Positions 25,245-33,283 of a stretch of 64,000 nt of DNA are shown here, in pieces. The stretch's first letter is position 1. The number at the start of each line of letters is the position of its first letter. Source of the DNA: Labilithrix sp. (GTDB lineage: Bacteria; Myxococcota; Polyangia; Polyangiales; Polyangiaceae); the NCBI GenBank assembly GCA_028287035.1, contig JAQBQL010000125.1, forward strand, positions 1 through 64,000, read 5' to 3'. The notes beneath the pieces were generated by a model, which did not search any database, was not told the origin of the DNA, and worked only from the letters and a program-made list of their open reading frames with translations. The position numbers and the translations under genes were made by a program.

Positions 25245-27171
25245 GCTGTTCGACTCGGCGCCCGACGCGCTCGTCGTCGTCGGGGCCACAGGAACGATCG
25301 AGGTCGTCAATCTCCAGGCGGAGCGGCTGTTCGGTTACGGTCGCGGCGCGCTCGTTGGTCAGTCCCTGGCGGTCCTCATCCCCGAGCGACTGCGCGACCA
25401 GCACGAGGGAGAAGTGTCGCGCTTCCTCGCGAGCGCCGAGACGCGCACGATGGGCGCGGGCCGTCAGCTCGTCGGGCGCCACCGGGATGGGACGGAGCTC
25501 CCCATCGAAGTCAACGTGAGCCCATGTCGTGGCGAGCGCGGGCCCACGGTGACCGCCGCCATCCGCGATACCCGCGAGCGCACGCAGAGCGAAGCGCCAG
25601 CCAAGCTCATCGCCGGTCGCCTCGCGAGTGCCGTCGAGAGTATCCAGGATGCCGTCGCGCTCTTCGACGACACCAATCGACTGGTGCTCTGTAACAGCGT
25701 GTACCGGATGCTCATCGGTGATTCGCTGCAGGGACCGCTCGTCGGAAGGTCGTACGAGCAATTGCTGGACGCGTGGATTGGCGACATCGCGTTCGAGGAC
25801 GAGAGCGCGCGCGCGCGCTTTCGCGGCTCCCGACTCGAGCAGAGAGCTCGCCGTGAGCCGACGAGCCTCGACATCCGGATGCGCGACGGACGCACGCTGC
25901 GCGTCATCGACCGACAGACGGCGGATGGCGGCATCGTCAAGACAATCTGGGATCTGACCGCTGACGTGCGCCTCGGCGAGGAGGTCCGCGAGGCGCGTGG
26001 GGCCGCGGAGGCCGCGAGCCGCGCGAAGAGCGATTTTCTGTCCTCGATGAGCCACGAGCTACGAACACCGATGAACGCGATCCTGGGATTCGCGCAGCTT
26101 CTCCAGAGGGACAAGAAGGAGCCACTCTCCGACCGCCACAAGGAGCGTGTCGCTCACATCCTCCAGGGCGGCGAGCATCTCCTGCGGCTCATCGACGACG
26201 TGCTCGACCTGTCGCGCATCGAAGCTGGCACCGTATCGGTATCGACGGAGCCGGTCCGCGTCACCGACGTGCTCGAAGAAGTGGCAAGCACGCTCGAATC
26301 GATGGCCGCGCGGACAGGCATCGCGGTCGAGGTCGGCCGCGTGCCCCCCGACCTGCCGATGGTTTCCGCGGACCGCACGCGGTTCGTCCAGATCCTCACG
26401 AACTTCGGCTCGAACGCGATCAAGTACAACCGGCCCGGTGGCAGGGTCATCTTCACGGTAGCCACCACCGTACCGGGGCGGCTGCGGGTGACGGTCGGTG
26501 ATACCGGACCCGGGATCCCGGTCGAGAGCCAGGGGAAGCTCTTCCAACCCTTCCAGAGGGCCGGCCAGGAGACCGGGCCCATCGAGGGCACGGGCATTGG
26601 CCTGGTCATCAGCAAACGCCTCGCGGAGCTGATGCACGGCGAGGTTGGTTTCCGAAGTGTCGTGGGCGAGGGCTCCGAATTCTGGGTCGACCTGCGGGTT
26701 CACGCCTCGACGCTGCCGAGCGCGCCGAAGCACTCACGTGGTCCATCGACGGTGCGCGCCAAGGGGAACGGACCGAGGTTGGTCCTGTACGTCGAAGACA
26801 ACAGCGCGAACGTCGACTTCATGATGGACCTCGTTGGTACCTTCGGCGACATCGAGCTACTCGTCGCGCCCACCGCAGAGATCGGAATCGAGCTGGCGCG
26901 TGCACGCCGGCCCGATGCGATCATCATGGACATCAATCTCCCTGGGATGAGCGGGCTCGACGCGCTGCGCGCACTGCGTGAGCTCCCCGAAACGAAGACA
27001 ATCCCGGTCGTCGGCCTCTCGGCCGCCGCGTCCGAACGAGACCGGCAGCGCGCCACGCAGGCGGGCTTCTACCGATATCTGACGAAACCCGTCAAGGTCG
27101 ACGAGCTCATCGACACGCTCGAGGAGGTCTTCCTCGCGGCGTCAGCACGACGCCCGGCGCTTCTTCCGTGA
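25219..27171 (+). CDS. PAS-PAS hybrid histidine kinase with C-terminal receiver
   Basis: A 650-residue soluble sensor kinase. PAS 1 (residues ~1-120: YRELFDSAPDALVVVGATGT) and PAS 2 (~130-250: LASAVESIQDAVALFDDTNR) precede the HisKA H-box FLSSMSHELRTPMNAILGFA and a HATPase (SNAIKYNRPGG, DTGPGIP, GTGIGLVISK). A C-terminal receiver follows (LVLYVEDNSANVDFM; IIMDINLPGMSG; YLTKPVKVDEL). The ATG at 25219 has a perfect GGAGGTGA ribosome-binding site inside the preceding gene. The two overlapping kinases plus hemerythrin and Usp form one likely stress-sensing cluster. The signal is unknown. Confidence 0.94.
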   Translation: MNADEHYRELFDSAPDALVVVGATGTIEVVNLQAERLFGYGRGALVGQSLAVLIPERLRDQHEGEVSRFLASAETRTMGAGRQLVGRHRDGTELPIEVNVSPCRGERGPTVTAAIRDTRERTQSEAPAKLIAGRLASAVESIQDAVALFDDTNRLVLCNSVYRMLIGDSLQGPLVGRSYEQLLDAWIGDIAFEDESARARFRGSRLEQRARREPTSLDIRMRDGRTLRVIDRQTADGGIVKTIWDLTADVRLGEEVREARGAAEAASRAKSDFLSSMSHELRTPMNAILGFAQLLQRDKKEPLSDRHKERVAHILQGGEHLLRLIDDVLDLSRIEAGTVSVSTEPVRVTDVLEEVASTLESMAARTGIAVEVGRVPPDLPMVSADRTRFVQILTNFGSNAIKYNRPGGRVIFTVATTVPGRLRVTVGDTGPGIPVESQGKLFQPFQRAGQETGPIEGTGIGLVISKRLAELMHGEVGFRSVVGEGSEFWVDLRVHASTLPSAPKHSRGPSTVRAKGNGPRLVLYVEDNSANVDFMMDLVGTFGDIELLVAPTAEIGIELARARRPDAIIMDINLPGMSGLDALRALRELPETKTIPVVGLSAAASERDRQRATQAGFYRYLTKPVKVDELIDTLEEVFLAASARRPALLP

Positions 27172-27191
27172 CGTCGGCCATCCGGCCGACG
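27172..27191 (+). terminator. hairpin directly after the hybrid-kinase stop
   Basis: Perfect 8-base stem CGTCGGCC/GGCCGACG with an ATCC loop, beginning at the base after the stop codon. There is no T-tract, so termination efficiency is uncertain. The rest of the 289-base gap to 27461 shows nothing I can name. Confidence 0.45.
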
Positions 27192-27460
27192 GACGAAACG
27201 CGAGGGGCGCTCTGGTTCGTACGGCCCTCGGGCGCGCCAGGCGTCGGCGCTAGCCGCATTTCGGCTCACTTGCGGGATCCGAGGGTGCTCGGAGACGCCT
27301 GCGCGAAGCTCCTCGCGGCGATCGCGAGAACCGGAATCCAGCGTACACGTCTCGCCGAGAACCGCGGTTGACGGACGGTGCCGCCAGCACGAACAAGCCC
27401 CGCGTAAACGCCGGTGCGCGCCGCTGGACCGGAACGTGTACACGCCGGACTCCAACGACC

Positions 27461-28342
27461 ATGAGCTCCAGCATCGTCTCCTTCGCACTGCTTACCGCCC
27501 TCTCGGCCGCCGCCCTTGGTGCGTGCTCGAGCACCAGCACCGTCGCACCCGGAAATGGCGCACAGACCGCCGACGGCGGGAGCGGAGCGCCCATCTCGGC
27601 CGACACCATCGGGAAAGGCGGCTGCGCGGGCGGAACGAGCCCGGGCGACACCGCCGCGTTCCCGGACGACGGATGCGCCGGCGGACTTTGCGTCGCCGAC
27701 GCTCGTGAAGGCGTCGACGACCGGATCGCCTTGACCTACTGCACCGCGTCCTGCGCGATGAGCGCCTGTCCAGAAGGATACACCTGCGCCAGGACGACGG
27801 TCGGGACCGACCAGGTGTGCCTGCAGGACGCGCTTCCCCAGCAAGTCGCCAATGCCGCGTTCGACAAGAAGCTACCGGGCTACGCCGCGAGCGGCACCGC
27901 CCGAGCACAGATTGCACTTCGTGATTTTCAGAACCGGGCGGCGCCGAAGGGAGATCTGGTGCTCGTGAGCCTCGTCGGGATTGGCGCGGCGAGCGCGGCG
28001 AGCACCAACCTCGTCACTCTCGTCCACGACGCTGGCGACGCGCACCTCACGCCCGTCACGGTGCTCGTCCTCGGCGCGTCGCAGGTCGCTCCCGCGACGG
28101 ATGCCGACCTCGCGACGTGGCACGGCAAGGCAAGTGCCGTAGCCACACAGCTCGACAGCTCGCTCGCGAACTATTCAGCGACGTTCGCGAAGCAGGTCGA
28201 CGCGAAGCACGGTGTCGATCTGCCGATCTCGTTCCTCCTCGACGCGCGCACGCTCGAGCAGCTCGGCGGACCGTTCGTCGCCGCGTGGTCCTCGCAGCAG
28301 GACCTCGCGTCCGCGCTGACCGAAGCTCGCGCAAAGCTCTGA
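27461..28342 (+). CDS. putative lipoprotein with Cys-rich N-terminal region
   Basis: A 293-residue predicted lipoprotein: IVSFALLTALSAAALGAC is a signal peptide ending in a lipobox Cys. The first ~130 mature residues carry many Cys (KGGCAGGTSPGD, DDGCAGGLCVADAREG, YCTASCAMSACPEGYTCART), a pattern common to Polyangiales envelope proteins and probably disulphide-bonded. The second half is an alpha/beta region without recognised motifs. The start at 27461 is chosen for the signal peptide. It ends 20 bases before the convergent sigma factor gene. Function unknown. Confidence 0.8.
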   Translation: MSSSIVSFALLTALSAAALGACSSTSTVAPGNGAQTADGGSGAPISADTIGKGGCAGGTSPGDTAAFPDDGCAGGLCVADAREGVDDRIALTYCTASCAMSACPEGYTCARTTVGTDQVCLQDALPQQVANAAFDKKLPGYAASGTARAQIALRDFQNRAAPKGDLVLVSLVGIGAASAASTNLVTLVHDAGDAHLTPVTVLVLGASQVAPATDADLATWHGKASAVATQLDSSLANYSATFAKQVDAKHGVDLPISFLLDARTLEQLGGPFVAAWSSQQDLASALTEARAKL

Positions 28343-28361
28343 CGAGAGCGTGGGTACCTCC

Positions 28362-29606
28362 TCATGACAGCGCATCTCCGCAGTCGCGGAGGCGGCGCAG
28401 GAACATGTCGCGCTCGCCTTCCGTGCGCGCGGTGGTGAGGCCGCGCGCCAGCCAGCTGCGCGCCGCCGGCACATCGCCTGCACGCGTCGCCAGATCACCG
28501 AGCGCGGCCCAGTAGAACGGATAGGCATCGAGGCGTTCTCGCCCGTCGAGCGCGAGGACCTCGGCGATGCCATTCCGGGGGCCGAACAGGCGAGCGCGCG
28601 CGATGGCACGGCTCAGCGCGACCACCGGCGTGGACTTGCGCGCGTAGAGGAGGTCATACAGGCGGGCGACCTCCGCCCAGCTCGTCGTGTCGACGGACCC
28701 GGCGGTGGCGTGCTGGGCAGCAATTCCCGCCTCGAGGTGGAAGACCGTGAGCTCTCCGCCCATGGCCGACGCCGCGAGGTGGTGCATGCCGAGCGCGAGG
28801 AGCTGCCCGTCCCACGCGGAGCGATCCTGCTCTTCCAGCGGGACGAGGACGCCACCCGCGAAGCGCGCAGGGAGGCGCGCGCCGTGCAGGCACGTGAGCG
28901 CGGCTAGCGCGTGCACCGCCGGTCCGGTCGTCGCGCGCGACTCGGCGAGGAGCGTGGCGAGACGGATCGCCTCGGCCGCAACGTCGAACCTCACCACCTC
29001 GGGCGCGATCGAGCTGTGATAGCCGGCGTCGAACATCAGGTAGATCGCCTCCATCACCGCAGCCCGGCGCTCGTGAGCCTCCTCGCGCGTCGTCACGTCG
29101 AAGAGACGGCCGTCGTCGGCGAGCACCTTCTTCGCTCGCCCGAGGCGCTTCTCCATCGCGAGCGAATCCGAGAAGAAGGCCTGAGCCACCTCTGCGGTCC
29201 CGAAGCCGCACACGAGGCGGAGGATGAGCGCCGTCTGCGTATCCTCGGTGAGCGAAGGGTGACAGCAGGAGAACATCATCCGCAGGAGATCTGCGTCGGC
29301 GTCGTCTTCCGGAGGCTCGTGCGCCAGCTCGTCGGAATCGAGCGCGACCTCGCCGTTGCCTCGCCTCACGCTGCGCCGGCGGAGCACGTCGCGCGCGCGG
29401 TTCTTCGCCACGGTGAAGAGCCACGCCGTCGGTTCTGCGGGAAGGCCCTGCCTCCACGATTGAAGGGCCACGAGGAGCGTCTCCTGCGCGACGTCCTCGG
29501 CGGTCGCGAGGTCGCGAACGCCGAAGAAGCGCGCAAGATAGGCAACGAGCCGCCCGGATTCCTGGCGGAAGAGGACCGCGAGGGCGTGCTCGTCGCCCGG
29601 GCTCAC
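28362..29606 (-). CDS. ECF sigma factor with long C-terminal extension (ECF42-like)
   Basis: A 414-residue RNA polymerase sigma-70 factor. Region 2 (LVAYLARFFGVRDLATAEDV, ALQSWRQGLP) and region 4 (LILRLVCGFGTAEVAQAFF) are followed by a ~230-residue helical extension with LYDLLYARKSTPVVALSRAI and LGDLATRAGDVPAARSWL. That matches the TPR-like tail of the ECF42 group, which is known to be linked to DGPF/YCII genes. It starts with GTG at 29606, overlapping the YCII stop in the four bases GTGA, so translation is coupled. Frames extending beyond 29606 are rejected for that reason. Confidence 0.93.
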   Translation of the reverse strand: MSPGDEHALAVLFRQESGRLVAYLARFFGVRDLATAEDVAQETLLVALQSWRQGLPAEPTAWLFTVAKNRARDVLRRRSVRRGNGEVALDSDELAHEPPEDDADADLLRMMFSCCHPSLTEDTQTALILRLVCGFGTAEVAQAFFSDSLAMEKRLGRAKKVLADDGRLFDVTTREEAHERRAAVMEAIYLMFDAGYHSSIAPEVVRFDVAAEAIRLATLLAESRATTGPAVHALAALTCLHGARLPARFAGGVLVPLEEQDRSAWDGQLLALGMHHLAASAMGGELTVFHLEAGIAAQHATAGSVDTTSWAEVARLYDLLYARKSTPVVALSRAIARARLFGPRNGIAEVLALDGRERLDAYPFYWAALGDLATRAGDVPAARSWLARGLTTARTEGERDMFLRRLRDCGDALS

Positions 29607-29956
29607 CGCGGTAGTACCATCAGCGGCCGTACCTCGACGGAGCCGTCGTACTCGTAGATCGGGCAACCGCGTGCCAGCTCGACCGCCGCTTCGAGTGACG
29701 CCGCGGAGACCACCAGGATCCCCGACACGAGATCCTTGGCCTCGGCGTAGGGGCCATCGGTGACCGTCCGCGACGACCCGCGCACCGAGCTCCCGCCGTT
29801 CTCGAGGGGAGGGAGGTGGACGTCCGTGTGGCCCGCCTTGGCGAGGCCGTCCACCCAGGCGGTCCACTTCGCGAGGTGCGCGCCGAGCTCGGCGGGCGGC
29901 GGGGGCGGCTGAACGACGATGCCGCCGCCGCGGAAGATGTACATGAACTTGGACAT
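29603..29956 (-). CDS. YCII/DGPF-domain protein, partner of the ECF sigma factor
   Basis: A 117-residue small protein with the diagnostic DGPYAEAKDLVSG motif (about residues 68-80) and start FMYIFRGG. The family has a ferredoxin-like fold of unclear enzymatic role. It lies directly upstream of the ECF42-type sigma gene and shares GTGA with it. In Streptomyces venezuelae, DGPF genes are targets of their ECF42 sigma factor (recalled knowledge), so autoregulation is likely. A clear AAGGAG site precedes ATG 29956. Confidence 0.93.
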   Translation of the reverse strand: MSKFMYIFRGGGIVVQPPPPPAELGAHLAKWTAWVDGLAKAGHTDVHLPPLENGGSSVRGSSRTVTDGPYAEAKDLVSGILVVSAASLEAAVELARGCPIYEYDGSVEVRPLMVLPR

Positions 29957-30064
29957 GTTGATTCGTCTCCTTCGCTGATCATGACGCGCGACCTCGCCCC
30001 CCGCCGACATGGGCTCGGTCGATTTTCGACTTTCCGCGTCGTGGCGGCGTCGCTCGCTCGACTC

Positions 30065-30108
30065 GCTTGCTGGTCGGCTAGCCGTGATGCAGGTTGGCTT
30101 GCTGGTCG
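30065..30108 (+). repeat. pair of 12-base direct repeats upstream of a MafI-like gene
   Basis: GCTTGCTGGTCG occurs at 30065-30076 and again at 30097-30108, 32 bases start to start (about three helical turns), ending 31 bases before the start of the next gene. They could be binding sites for a regulator. Confidence 0.6.
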
Positions 30109-30139
30109 CTCACGAGAGCTGCAGCCCCGGAGCCGCGAC

Positions 30140-30418
30140 ATGAAGACGCCAGAGGAGCTGGAGCTCGAGTGTCGCGTGCGTGCGCTCTACCAGCAAGCGC
30201 GCCCAACGCTGGACGAGAGTGCCCGGGCCGCCGTTGTCCACTACCTTGACCACGACGAATTCGAGATGGCGTTCGAAGGCCTGTGCATCGAGCTGGTCAC
30301 CTCCGGGTCGCTCTCCGTCGATGACGCGAGGGAGCTCGTCGAGCTCGCAGTGGCGCTGGGCCTCGAAACGGACGCTGTGCTCGATCAGGACATCGTGGCC
30401 AAGCTCAGGTCCGTTTAG
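30140..30418 (+). CDS. MafI-family-like immunity protein (orphan)
   Basis: A 92-residue acidic helical protein. The core VVHYLDHDEFEMAFEGLCIE, followed by SLSVDDARELVELAVALGL, closely follows the pattern I recall for MafI-type immunity proteins (a helix ending HY(L/I)(D/E)H(N/G/D)E(F/Y), then FEGL.IEL). These neutralise MafB-like secreted toxins in Neisseria, and related immunity genes are widespread. No toxin, Rhs or polymorphic-toxin gene lies next to it, so here it is an orphan. ATG 30140 begins the family-like sequence. Cytosolic location is expected. Identification is by eye only. Confidence 0.72.
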   Translation: MKTPEELELECRVRALYQQARPTLDESARAAVVHYLDHDEFEMAFEGLCIELVTSGSLSVDDARELVELAVALGLETDAVLDQDIVAKLRSV

Positions 30419-30441
30419 GTTCTGGGGCGGGTCGGCTGCTG

Positions 30442-31047
30442 CTACCCGAACAGCGCCGCGAGGCCGCTCCGCCGCGGACGGCGTCGCGCACCCATCACTG
30501 CGCGCACCAGCATCACCGCGCCGGCCGCCGCAATCACGCGCGGCACCGCGAAGATCAGGACGTCCACCGGAAGGTGGATGAGGTCCGCCCGCTGGTGGCC
30601 GAGGCGCGAGCTCGCGCCATGCCGCGTGAACTCCGTGCGCAGCCCCGCCTCTCCGAGAAGGTTGTCGGGGCGCCCGCGCAGGAGGCCCGTGATCCTGCTC
30701 TCCACGACGTCGATGCGGTCGCCGAGGACGAGGAGCGCCCAGTGCGCGAGCCGCCCTTCGCTGAAGGTGTACGCGTAGCGGCGCACCCTTCCCGAGAGCC
30801 CACGCGGCGGGCAGACGGTGCCGAAGACCGGAGTCAAGAACCGGTGCTCGGTCGATCGCTCGCGGGGATACGGCGGGACCTGGCGCTCCGGAAAGTGCCA
30901 GTGGGCTCCCGTACCCTGCGGGTTGTAGTTCTCCTTGGGGACGGCAGGGCGGTCCTTCGGATTGGCATCCACACCCCATCCGGGGATCCGGGCGCGGAGC
31001 ATGTCGGCGTTCTCGGCGAGCTTCGGCTTCTCTGCAACGTAAGGCAT
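30442..31047 (-). CDS. small protein cotranscribed with zinc alcohol dehydrogenase
   Basis: A 201-residue protein I cannot assign. Its N-terminal third resembles a recurring companion of this alcohol dehydrogenase type (GWGVDANPKDRPAVPKENYN, then HWHFPERQ). The middle is SGRVRRYAYTFSEGRLAHWA, and the C-terminus has a hydrophobic helix (VDVLIFAVPRVIAAAGAVML) that may contact the membrane. Start ATG 31047 has an AAAGGAGA site and lies 14 bases after the dehydrogenase stop, so the two form an operon. It could be a membrane-associated accessory protein for the dehydrogenase; that is inference. Confidence 0.75.
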   Translation of the reverse strand: MPYVAEKPKLAENADMLRARIPGWGVDANPKDRPAVPKENYNPQGTGAHWHFPERQVPPYPRERSTEHRFLTPVFGTVCPPRGLSGRVRRYAYTFSEGRLAHWALLVLGDRIDVVESRITGLLRGRPDNLLGEAGLRTEFTRHGASSRLGHQRADLIHLPVDVLIFAVPRVIAAAGAVMLVRAVMGARRRPRRSGLAALFG

Positions 31048-31061
31048 CGTCCGTTCTCCTT

Positions 31062-32213
31062 TCAGGCCGCCTGCGAGACGATGAGGATGGGCTTGACGCA
31101 CCCATCCAGCTTGCTCGCGAACATGTGATAGCCGTCGGCAATGCCCTCGAGTGGCAGCCGGTGGGTGATGATCTCGCTCGGCTTCAAGTAGCCATTCTTC
31201 ACGTGCTCGAAGAGGCGCGGCCAGTGACGCTTCACGCTGCACTGGTTCATGCGCAGGGTGAGGCCCTTGTTGAGCGCGTCGCCCAGCTTGACGCTCGAGA
31301 ACAGCGGTCCGTACGCGCCGACGACCGACACCGTCCCGCACTTGCGGACCGAGTCGATCGCCCAGTTCACCGCGACGGGGGAGCCGCCCTGCATCTTGAG
31401 CTTGTTGGCAGTGAGGACCTGGAAGAAGCTGCCGTCCGCCTCGGCGCCCACGGCATCGATGCAGACGTCCGCGCCGAGGTACTCGGTGCTCTCCTTCAGG
31501 TGCTGGACGATGTCGTTCACCTGCGTGAAGTTGACCGTCTCGGCGTGGGCGAACGTCTTTGCGAGCTCGAGGCGGTAATCCAGATGATCGACGACGATCA
31601 CGCGCCCGGCGCCCATCAGCCACGCCGACTTCGCGGCGAAGAGGCCGACCGGTCCCGCTCCGAACACGACGACCGTGTCTCCCTCCTTGATCGAGCCCAT
31701 CTCCGCGCCCTGGTAGCCGGTCGGGCATGCGTCGGTCAGGAGCACGGCATCGTCCTCGGACATCCAGTCCGGGATCTTCTGCGGGCCGACGTCCGCGAAG
31801 GGCACGCGCACGTACTCCGCCTGCCCGCCGTCATAGCCGCCGCACGTGTGCGAGTACCCGTAGATGCCGCCTACCGCCGTGGCATTTGGATTCACGTTGT
31901 GGCAATTGCTGTACTGCTCGCGGGCGCAGAAATAGCAGGAGCCGCAGCAGACGTTGAAGGGGACGAGGACGCGATCGCCCCGCTTCAGGTTCTGCACGGA
32001 CGACCCGATCTCGTGGACGATGCCGACGAACTCGTGCCCGAAGGTCATCCCGACGCGCGTGTCGGGCATGAGGCCGTGATAGAGGTGCAGATCGGAGCCG
32101 CAGATGGCTGCGCGCGTGACGCGAATGATCGCGTCATTGGGGTGCTCGATCGCGGGGATGTCCTTCTCCTCGACCCTGATCCGGTACGGCCCGCGGTAAA
32201 CCATTGCGCGCAT
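31062..32213 (-). CDS. zinc-dependent alcohol/formaldehyde dehydrogenase-like
   Basis: A 383-residue medium-chain dehydrogenase. Catalytic zinc ligands lie in AAICGSDLHLYHG and FGHEFVGIVHEIG. The four structural-zinc Cys are in VCCGSCYFCAREQYSNC. The NAD-binding motif is VVVFGAGPVGLFAAKSAWL. The presence of an insert and the CGSDLH / GHE pattern place it near glutathione-independent formaldehyde dehydrogenases. It should oxidise an alcohol or aldehyde in the cytosol. The start at 32213 (MRAMVYRG) has AGGAGG upstream. It heads a two-gene operon. Confidence 0.93.
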   Translation of the reverse strand: MRAMVYRGPYRIRVEEKDIPAIEHPNDAIIRVTRAAICGSDLHLYHGLMPDTRVGMTFGHEFVGIVHEIGSSVQNLKRGDRVLVPFNVCCGSCYFCAREQYSNCHNVNPNATAVGGIYGYSHTCGGYDGGQAEYVRVPFADVGPQKIPDWMSEDDAVLLTDACPTGYQGAEMGSIKEGDTVVVFGAGPVGLFAAKSAWLMGAGRVIVVDHLDYRLELAKTFAHAETVNFTQVNDIVQHLKESTEYLGADVCIDAVGAEADGSFFQVLTANKLKMQGGSPVAVNWAIDSVRKCGTVSVVGAYGPLFSSVKLGDALNKGLTLRMNQCSVKRHWPRLFEHVKNGYLKPSEIITHRLPLEGIADGYHMFASKLDGCVKPILIVSQAA

Positions 32214-32277
32214 GTGGTGCCTCCTGGTGGATGGCGCCATCGCGTGCAATCCGGGTGCCCCCGGCGCGTCCGCTCCA

Positions 32278-33282
32278 TCAGGGGATGGTGAGATACGTGG
32301 TCGTGTCCGGCATGGTCGGGATGACGTCTTGCAGCAGCGCGCCCGAGCTGTCCCGGATGCGGAACCCGTGGCCCTCGGAGCACTGGACGTCCGCGGCGGT
32401 GCCCGCCGCGACCATCTGCGGCTTGCCGGTCTCCTTGCAATCGAAGTCGATGCGCATGAGCGCTACGGGCTCTGCCTTGCGGTCGTTCCGCACGTGAAGG
32501 ATCGCGGCGCGGCCCCCCCCGCGCGTGCACTCCGGAACCGGAGATTCGGGGATCGGGTCGTCGCCCTCGTGGACCACGACGAGTGGAAGCTCCGTGCGCG
32601 CTCCTTTCCAGTACTTCTCTCGATCCACTGCGCCGTCCACGCGCGCCGGCGAGATCTCGTTCACGAGCCGATGAGTCGCATGGTCGCGAACACGGAAGAC
32701 GTGCCCTTCCCAGCTGTCCTGCCAGAACGTCGACCCGGGCGCCACGATGCCGCGAAACACCTCACGGCAGGAGGCGTCCACCCAGAACACGTCGAGCGAC
32801 CGCTCGGAGCAGCGCGTCCTCAGCGCGAACGTCACCGAGCCTCCGAGGGTCGTCGCGGAGCACTTGTCCGGAGCGGTCGTCGGCGCGGCGGCGCACACGT
32901 CGGCCGGCGGAGCCTCTGCTGCGGCCATCACCGCCGCAGACGTGCGGTCGGCTGCAGGTGCAACGGAGGCGACCGCTGCCGACTCCGGCGCGCTCGCACC
33001 CGCGCGTGCCTCGCCGACCGTCACCGCTGGCTGCGTCGTGCGGGCGAGCTCGTAACCGCCGCCCAGCCCTGCTGCGCCGGCGACCACTGCCGCCGCGAGC
33101 GCCACCTTCGCGGTGGTGAGCGTCTTTGCTGCTAAGACCGCGGCGTTCCCGCCGGCGGCCGCACTCACCGACGTGCTGAGCGCCGTCTCGATTGTTGCCA
33201 TCGCTCGAACCTTTGCGTCGGGAACTGGGCGGTCGGTCTTGCCCGAACGAAGAAGGGCCTCGGAGAAGTTCTCGGGAATCAC
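32278..33282 (-). CDS. membrane protein with two VHL-beta-like domains, anti-sigma-like position
   Basis: A 334-residue protein that starts GTG one base after the ECF sigma stop, with an AAAAGGAGG site. A short cytosolic N-terminus (~35 residues) is followed by a hydrophobic helix (VALAAAVVAGAAGLGGGYEL, about residues 60-80) and an Ala-rich linker. Two tandem domains resemble the von Hippel-Lindau beta domain by eye: DVFWVDASCREVFRGIVAPG with EGHVFRVRDHATHRLVNEI, and ALMRIDFDCKETGKPQMVAAG with EGHGFRIRDSSGALLQDV. Position suggests a membrane-bound sigma regulator with periplasmic sensing domains, but no classical anti-sigma fold or HxxxCxxC motif is visible. Confidence 0.75.
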   Translation of the reverse strand: MIPENFSEALLRSGKTDRPVPDAKVRAMATIETALSTSVSAAAGGNAAVLAAKTLTTAKVALAAAVVAGAAGLGGGYELARTTQPAVTVGEARAGASAPESAAVASVAPAADRTSAAVMAAAEAPPADVCAAAPTTAPDKCSATTLGGSVTFALRTRCSERSLDVFWVDASCREVFRGIVAPGSTFWQDSWEGHVFRVRDHATHRLVNEISPARVDGAVDREKYWKGARTELPLVVVHEGDDPIPESPVPECTRGGGRAAILHVRNDRKAEPVALMRIDFDCKETGKPQMVAAGTAADVQCSEGHGFRIRDSSGALLQDVIPTMPDTTTYLTIP

Positions 33283-33283
33283 C

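Noticed and set aside
28362..29956. YCII protein as an anti-sigma factor of the ECF sigma gene
   Set aside because: It has the DGPF enzyme-like fold rather than an anti-sigma domain; in the ECF42 group it is a target gene and the sigma factor's own tail is thought to regulate it.
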